Assembly (NCBI GenBank): GCA_016630955.3
Contig: CM049994.1
Coordinates: 1,488,001-1,552,000, forward strand
Source: Didymella arachidicola
Lineage: Eukaryota > Ascomycota > Dothideomycetes > Pleosporales > Didymellaceae
DNA: 64,000 bases
Direction of reading: 5' to 3'
Below the pieces are notes generated by a model. It saw only the letters and a list, made by a program, of their open reading frames with translations. It had not been told where the DNA came from and ran no database searches. The translations under genes and the position numbers were made by a program. Numbering within the stretch: position 1 is the stretch's first letter; each line of letters starts with the position of its first letter. Of the stretch, positions 58,262 to 64,000 are shown piece by piece.

Positions 58262-59602
58262 TCAAAAGGCGACATCCTGCCCATAGAAAGGATAATCTGT
58301 GTATCCTCTTGCGTCACCACCATAGAAGGTGCTGCGGTCATATGCATTCAGCTCCAAACCCTCCGCCAGCCTCTTCGGGAGATCCGGGTTCGCAATGAAC
58401 CAGCGACCGAAGATGATCAAATCTGCATGGCCAGACTCGAGCTTGGGCACGGCGTTGTCACGGTCGAAGCCACCAGCAGCGATGAAATTGACGCCACCCT
58501 TTTTCAGAATATTGCGGAAGTTGATGAGTGTGTTGCCTTTGACCTTGACAGTTGCTTCCGCCTCGACACCCTTGCCACCGCTTGATGTGTACGCTGAGAG
58601 CGCATCCAGCTTAGCTTGCTCGTCCAGTACTTCGTCGAAACGAGGCTCGACCCTGCGTTACGTTATTATGATGTTTTCAGGCAACCCTGATCAAGGATTT
58701 CTTACATGTGGACGTAGACAGGCCTGACATCCTCGGACAGGGTGGCGATCTTTTCGCACAGATACTCCCAGTGTCCATTGGGATTGCTGTCCTTGGTCGA
58801 TTGGAAGTAGTTGTATGGGCTCAGGCGTATCCCAACGCGATCTGCGCCGATAGCCTTCGAGCACTCCTTAATCACCTCGAGCGGTAGTCTTGTTCTGTTC
58901 TCGACTGACCCTCCATACTGATCTGTCCGGTTGTTGACGTTGTCATGCAGAAACTGATCCAGCAGGTAGCCATTGGCGCCATGGATCTCGATGCCGTCAA
59001 ACCCAGCTTCACGTGCCTTTTTTGCTGCAGAGCCAAAGTCCTTGACTATTTGTTGAATCTCGTCGACAGTCAAAGCACGCGGCGGGTGCTCTGCGCAAAC
59101 GGTGCCATCAGCCCAGCTACCCTCCATCGGGATATCGCTCGAGCTGACTGGCTGCTGCCCGCCGCGGAAGGTTGGTGGCGAGGCACGCCCAGTGTGCCAC
59201 AGTTGACAGAAGATGTACCCGCCCTTTGCATGTACAGCATCTGTGACCTTCTTCCATCCTGCGATCTGAGAGTCTGAAAAGATACCTGGGGCGCCTGGGT
59301 AGCCACCAGCCTAGGTACTGTCAGTTGCCACTGCCAAAGGATAGAATTCTAGACCTCACATATTTCGCGATGTCTGTCGCTTCAGTCAGCTGCAAGCCGC
59401 CTTTGCTCGCACGCTGGCTGAAGTACTCGACGTTCAAGTCATTGGGTACTGTGACACCCTCGCTCTCTTTGGTCGATCGCATACGCGTCAGCGGCGCCTG
59501 TACGATTCGGTGCTCGAGCTGGAGAGGTCCCAACTTGAACGGGGTGAACAGTGCGGTATCCTGCAGCTGTTTGAAGCCTGCGGGTGAGTCTGCTTTCGGC
59601 AT
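58262..59602 (-). CDS. hxnT: Old yellow enzyme family reductase, HxnT-like
   Basis: Three exons (59602-59360, 59310-58706, 58652-58262) give 412 residues, normal for OYE. FMN-dependent NADPH oxidoreductase. Visible: ALFTPFKLGPLQLEHRIVQAPLTRMRS, GGYIFCQLWHTGRAS, and the substrate-binding His-Asn pair in IEIHGANGYLLDQFLHD. NNRTDQYGGSVENRTR and FIAAGGFDRDNA / LIIFGRWFIANPDLPKRL (FMN phosphate loops) are also present. OYEs reduce activated C=C bonds; HxnT is the ring-reducing flavoprotein of fungal nicotinate catabolism. Divergent from the hxnS-like gene across 462 bp. Alone it could be any OYE (for example 12-oxophytodienoate-reductase-like); the cluster supports HxnT. Confidence 0.88.
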
Positions 59603-60064
59603 TTTTGGGACTGTTCGTTCCAGGTGGTTGCAAAGAGTGGGTTGGTTACAAGCAATTGGGTTTGAGAGTCGAGAAACGTAAAGACTACAATGACTACATT
59701 TTTTGCGCCTACATCTAATTCTTGTACCTCCGCTGATACCGCCGTGTTGATCGTCCAGCGTCGCAAATCCCATGTTTGGACGTGTGGGAGTGGTGCTGCA
59801 GAAATGGGGGAGGGGCAGGCGCGAACCAGACGTGTCGTGACAGGCACAAACAGCCCGCCGTCGCCGATTGTTGAAAGGTGGGGTGCAGTTGCCTCGGAAT
59901 GCCCAGCCAGACCACCCAATCATCGAAGACATTACGTGAGGGTACAGTGAACGCAGCTGATCCTGAAGGGTCATGATGCCGTCTGATTGCCGCTGAGATG
60001 GTATATCTTCTGAGCGGTGCGTTGTGTGCTGTTGGGAAGGCGATACCTGTCATCGAACTTCATC
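59603..60064. promoter_or_regulatory. Divergent hxnT/hxnS-like promoter
   Basis: 462 bp between two divergent cluster genes, so probably shared control by the HxnR-like activator. I found no palindrome like those in the other two promoters. Confidence 0.45.
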
Positions 60065-63000
60065 ATGACCCTACCCGTCCCGCCCAAGAGCGCCGCGGCA
60101 GAGACGCGCAAGGGCCTGAGCGCTGCCCAAGCTTTGACACCACTGATCAATTTGACGTACACCTCGCCAGACATCACATGCTATGTGAATGGGAGAAGAA
60201 CGATCATCAGTAACCCAAACCCTCACTGGACATTACTGGACTACATCCGCGCCCAGCCGGATCTGAAGGGGACTAAGCTTGGTTGTGGTGAAGGAGGATG
60301 TGGTGCCTGCACAGTAGTGTTGCAAGTTGGAGATCGACGAAATGGCAAGAGGAGGATACAGCATCTCGCGGTCAATGCCTGCCTCTTCCCATTGGTTGGC
60401 ATCGATGGCAAGCATGTTATAACTGTGGAAGGTATTGGCAATGTCGACAAACCACATCCCCTGCAAGAGCGCATAGCAAAGCTTCACGGCAGTCAGTGTG
60501 GATTCTGTACGCCTGGCATTGTCATGAGCTTGTATGCTGTGGTCAGGAACTCGTACAACCCTGAAACGAAGAAGTTCCACCTTAGTGCACACGAGATCGA
60601 GATGGAGGGACATCTGGACGGCAATCTCTGCAGGTGTACCGGATACAAGCCCATCTTGAATGCCGCAAAGACCTTTGTCACTGAGGATTTGAAGGGCCAG
60701 CTTGCAGAGAATGACGAGCCCACGACTGCTGACTCCGAAAAATTCGCGAAGGAGGTAGTCCAATTTGCCAAGACGAGCAGTGCTGGACAGTCAAAGATCT
60801 CGTGCGGACGGCCTGGCGGCTGTTGCCGTGACCAGCCCTCAGTCTCAGACAGCAGCTCTTCTAGCAGCAAGTCTACGAAATCCTCGCCGCCAACGGAACC
60901 GTCATCAATGTCAGACGACGAACACATCCCTTCAATTATCAACGCAAAGCAGGAACCGCAAGCGGACCCTACCATCAGCGGAGCAGACTATGCCACACCT
61001 ATAAAGAGCAAAGAGCACAGCGCAGATGCCGAGACCAAGGCGACCACGTCACTTGTTGCCCCCGCGGCACTTTCCAAAAAAGGCATTCCCAGAATCGAGC
61101 TGAAGGATTATGCACCAGATACGGAGCTAATCTTCCCGCCAGCACTGTGGAAGTACGATCCCCAGCCCTTGTGTTATGGAAGCGACAAGAAAATCTGGTT
61201 CAGGCCCACGAAACTGGAGCAACTGGTCGAGCTGAAAGACGCTTATCCTTCTTCCAAGCTTATCGGCGGTGCAAGTGAAGTCCAAGTCGAAGTTCGTTTC
61301 AAGAATTCTGATTTCGCAGTTTCTGTCTATGTCTCAGATATCGCAGACTTGAGGCATACGAAGCTTCCCACAGATGCTGAGCTGGAGGACGCGAAAGATT
61401 TAGTAGTATCTGCAAACACGCCATTGACAGAGCTGGAAACGATCTGCAAGGATGTGTATGCCAAGTTGGGCAAGCGAGCTATGGTCGTGGAAGCACTGCG
61501 AAAGCAGCTGCGATACTTCGCTGGTCGCCAGATCCGCAATGTCGCATCTCTTGCAGGCAACATCGCAACGGCTTCGCCAATATCTGATGCTAACCCTGTA
61601 TTGATCGCAGCTGGAGCAACTCTGGAGGCAGTCAACAAGAAGGAAGGCAGTGTCGATCTTCCGATGTCTAGATTCTTTCTGGCGTATCGGACCACCACTC
61701 TGCCACCAGATGCAACGATTGCGAGCATTCGGATACCTCTTGCTGCAAAGAGCGCCCGTGAAGTACTCAAGGCATATAAGCAAGCTAAGCGGAAAGACGA
61801 TGATATCGCTATCGTGACAGCTGCATTCCGAGTACGCCTTGACTCAGAGAACTGCGTCGAAGATGCGTCGATCGTTTACGGCGGCATGGCACCCACGACA
61901 AAAGAGTCACCCAAAACCCAAGCTGCTATACTGGGTAAGCCATGGTTCCACTCAGAAACATTGGATGCAGCATTCGGTGGACTCTTGGAAGACTACAATC
62001 TTCCGTATGATGCGCCTGGGGGTATGGCAGATTACCGCAAAACACTCACACTTTCCTTATTCTTTCGTTTCTGGCATGAGTCTGCGGCTGACCTGGGACT
62101 CGGCAACGTCGACGAGCAGGTCGTAGACGAGATTCATCGATCGATCTCAGGTGGGACCAGGGACGACTACAACCCATACGAGCAACGTGTTGTAGGGAAG
62201 CAGGTTGCTCATCTCTCAGCTCTGAAACAATGCACTGGAGAAGCGGAGTATATCGATGACATGCCTCGCCTGGATCGCGAACTGTTCGGTGGGCTGGTCC
62301 TATCATCCAAGGCGCATGCAAACATCATTAGCGTGGACTGGGAGCCAGCACTAGCCATGCCGGGTGTCGTAGGCTACATTGACAAGAACAGCATTCCCGC
62401 CGACGTCAATGTATGGGGGTCCATCAAGAAAGATGAGCTCTTCTTCGCCGACGGTAAGGTTCTTAGTCATGGTCAAGTCATCGGTATGGTGTACGCAGAC
62501 AGCGCCTTGGAAGCTCAAGCTGCTGCACGTGCCGTAATGGTTGAGTACGAGGTCTTCAAGCCAATCTTGACAATCGACGAGGCTATTGCTGCAAACAGCT
62601 TTTTCCCACATGGCAAACATCTACGCAAAGGTCTCGCCATCGACGACAAGATGGACGAAGCTTTTGCCAAAAGCGACAGGATCTTCGAGGGTACCACGAG
62701 AATGGGCGGTCAGGAGCATTTCTACCTCGAGACCAATGCCGCGCTGTCGATACCTTCTGGCGAAGACGGTGCAGTGGAGGTGTGGTCGTCGACACAGAAC
62801 ACCATGGAGACGCAAGAGTTCGTCAGCTCCGTACTAGGTGTTCCCAGTAACCGCGTGAACTGCCGCGTCAAGCGCATGGGCGGTGGCTTCGGCGGCAAGG
62901 AATCACGAAGTGTGCCTTTCGCCGTGTACACAGCAATCGCAGCGCGCAAGGAAAAGCGCCCTGTACGCATAATGCTAAATCGCGACGAGGATATGCTGCT

Positions 63001-64000
63001 CAGTGGACAGCGTCACCCTTTCCAAGCGCGCTGGAGAGTCGGCGTATCGAGCGTTGGCAAGCTTCTCGCACTCGAAGCAGATATCTACAACAACGCTGGA
63101 TTCTCGCAAGACATGAGCTGCGCAGTCATGGACCGCTGTCTTACGCATTTCGACAACTCGTATGAATGCCCCAATGTGTTCTTGCGCGCGAACGTATGCA
63201 GAACGAACATTCATAGTAATACTGCGTATCGTGGCTTTGGCGCACCGCAAGGCATGTACTTCGCCGAGACGATCATGTACAACATTGCTGAAGGTTTGGG
63301 CATGGATGTTGACTCGCTGCGCCAGAAGAATCTCTACACCGTCGGACAGCACACACCCTTCTTCCAGAAGATCGATGAAGATTGGCACGTTCCAATGCTT
63401 CTCCACCAGCTCTCCAAGTCCTCCGATTACGAGAACCGGAAGTCAGCGATATCCTCATATAACGCGAGCAACCGCTGGAAGAAACGCGGCATATCTCTGA
63501 TCCCATGCAAATTCGGTCTTTCCTTTGCCACAGCACTGCACTTGAACCAAGCCAGCGCGTACGTAAAGATCTATGCCGATGGCTCCGTCCTCCTGCACCA
63601 TGGTGGCACAGAGATGGGACAGGGACTGTACACGAAGATGTGCCAAATAGCAGCGCAAGAGCTCGGTGTACCCCTGGATGCTATATATACGCAAGACTCG
63701 TCAACGTACCAGATTGCGAACGCCAGTCCTACTGCAGCCTCATCAGGCTCAGATCTGAACGGCATGGCAGTCAAGAACGCATGCGATCAGATCAATGCCC
63801 GTCTCGCACCTATCCGTGAAAAGCTCGGCCCCGATGCGAAGATGAAGGAGATAGCGCACGCAGCTTACATCGATCGCATTAATCTCGCAGCGAACGGATT
63901 CTGGAAGATGCCCAAGGTCGGATATACGTGGGGTGACACGAACCTTGAGACTGTCAAGCCCATGTACTACTATTGGACTCAAGGTGCGGCGGTGAGCGAA
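60065..64000 (+). CDS. hxnS: Molybdenum hydroxylase (nicotinate hydroxylase HxnS-like), 3' end outside window
   Basis: One open frame of 1312 codons without intron or stop up to the window edge; about 80-120 residues are missing compared with the family. Xanthine dehydrogenase-type enzyme with all cofactor parts. The first 2Fe-2S centre is in CGEGGCGAC (Cys74, 79, 82) and the second in GSQCGFCTPG and NLCRCTG. A Ser-rich linker follows, then the FAD domain with LIGGASEVQVEVRFKN and RQIRNVASLAGNIATASPISD. In the Mo-cofactor domain are MGGQEHFYLET, GGGFGGKESR with the catalytic Glu946, and SNTAYRGFGAPQG with Arg1056. HxnS oxidises nicotinate to 6-hydroxynicotinate and is a paralogue of xanthine dehydrogenase HxA. 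The cluster argues for HxnS; residue pattern GAPQ instead of GGPQ is a difference from typical xanthine dehydrogenases. Confidence 0.88.
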   Translation, partial: MTLPVPPKSAAAETRKGLSAAQALTPLINLTYTSPDITCYVNGRRTIISNPNPHWTLLDYIRAQPDLKGTKLGCGEGGCGACTVVLQVGDRRNGKRRIQHLAVNACLFPLVGIDGKHVITVEGIGNVDKPHPLQERIAKLHGSQCGFCTPGIVMSLYAVVRNSYNPETKKFHLSAHEIEMEGHLDGNLCRCTGYKPILNAAKTFVTEDLKGQLAENDEPTTADSEKFAKEVVQFAKTSSAGQSKISCGRPGGCCRDQPSVSDSSSSSSKSTKSSPPTEPSSMSDDEHIPSIINAKQEPQADPTISGADYATPIKSKEHSADAETKATTSLVAPAALSKKGIPRIELKDYAPDTELIFPPALWKYDPQPLCYGSDKKIWFRPTKLEQLVELKDAYPSSKLIGGASEVQVEVRFKNSDFAVSVYVSDIADLRHTKLPTDAELEDAKDLVVSANTPLTELETICKDVYAKLGKRAMVVEALRKQLRYFAGRQIRNVASLAGNIATASPISDANPVLIAAGATLEAVNKKEGSVDLPMSRFFLAYRTTTLPPDATIASIRIPLAAKSAREVLKAYKQAKRKDDDIAIVTAAFRVRLDSENCVEDASIVYGGMAPTTKESPKTQAAILGKPWFHSETLDAAFGGLLEDYNLPYDAPGGMADYRKTLTLSLFFRFWHESAADLGLGNVDEQVVDEIHRSISGGTRDDYNPYEQRVVGKQVAHLSALKQCTGEAEYIDDMPRLDRELFGGLVLSSKAHANIISVDWEPALAMPGVVGYIDKNSIPADVNVWGSIKKDELFFADGKVLSHGQVIGMVYADSALEAQAAARAVMVEYEVFKPILTIDEAIAANSFFPHGKHLRKGLAIDDKMDEAFAKSDRIFEGTTRMGGQEHFYLETNAALSIPSGEDGAVEVWSSTQNTMETQEFVSSVLGVPSNRVNCRVKRMGGGFGGKESRSVPFAVYTAIAARKEKRPVRIMLNRDEDMLLSGQRHPFQARWRVGVSSVGKLLALEADIYNNAGFSQDMSCAVMDRCLTHFDNSYECPNVFLRANVCRTNIHSNTAYRGFGAPQGMYFAETIMYNIAEGLGMDVDSLRQKNLYTVGQHTPFFQKIDEDWHVPMLLHQLSKSSDYENRKSAISSYNASNRWKKRGISLIPCKFGLSFATALHLNQASAYVKIYADGSVLLHHGGTEMGQGLYTKMCQIAAQELGVPLDAIYTQDSSTYQIANASPTAASSGSDLNGMAVKNACDQINARLAPIREKLGPDAKMKEIAHAAYIDRINLAANGFWKMPKVGYTWGDTNLETVKPMYYYWTQGAAVSE

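Overview
The window looks like nuclear DNA of a filamentous ascomycete (Pezizomycotina; a Dothideomycete is my best guess, not demonstrated). Genes are single units on both strands. Most are split by 45-85 nt introns with GT (occasionally GC) donors, CTGAC/CTAAC-type branch points and AG acceptors. The content is typically fungal: HET-domain protein, LIM-RhoGAP Lrg1, Git3-type GPCR, tyrosinase, and a C2H2 plus fungal-specific transcription factor. I saw no transposon, rRNA, CRISPR array or convincing tRNA.

Left part (1-26 kb): mostly housekeeping and signalling genes. These are the tail of an unknown gene, Yos9 (ER lectin of ERAD, ends in KDEL), a Rad53/Chk2-like checkpoint kinase with FHA domains at both ends, a cytochrome P450, an anchored protein of unknown function, a multipass membrane protein, an aldo-keto reductase of the L-glyceraldehyde reductase type, a 3.5 kb gene-poor stretch, Lrg1, RNA polymerase II subunit Rpb4, and a Git3-like GPCR. 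The Lrg1/Rpb4 intergenic region and the Rpb4 downstream region carry minisatellites and a poly-C tract.

Middle part (26-40 kb): accessory genes. These are a small secreted cysteine-rich protein, a 2-oxoglutarate dioxygenase resembling HxnY, a single-pass cysteine-rich surface protein, a LanC-like protein, a secreted tyrosinase, a trans-aconitate methyltransferase-like enzyme, an EthD protein and a HET-domain protein.

Right part (40.4-64 kb): what I read as a nicotinate catabolic (hxn) cluster like that of Aspergillus nidulans. In order it holds hxnX-like FAD monooxygenase, hxnM-like cyclic imide hydrolase, hxnN-like amidase, hxnV-like phenol-hydroxylase-family monooxygenase, a DAL5-family MFS transporter (hxnP/hxnZ type), an intronless orphan gene with a HEPN-like motif, the hxnR-like C2H2 regulator, hxnT-like old yellow enzyme, and an hxnS-like molybdenum hydroxylase cut by the window end. 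In the known pathway HxnS hydroxylates nicotinate, HxnX/T/V/(Y/W) process the ring, HxnM opens the cyclic imide, HxnN deamidates the product, and HxnR activates the genes. No ketoreductase (hxnW) was seen. The transporter has an in-frame TAG where family members have Trp, so it may be broken, polymorphic, or (speculatively) edited. The amidase needs an 8-nt microexon and a GC-AG intron to read through, and both fit exactly.
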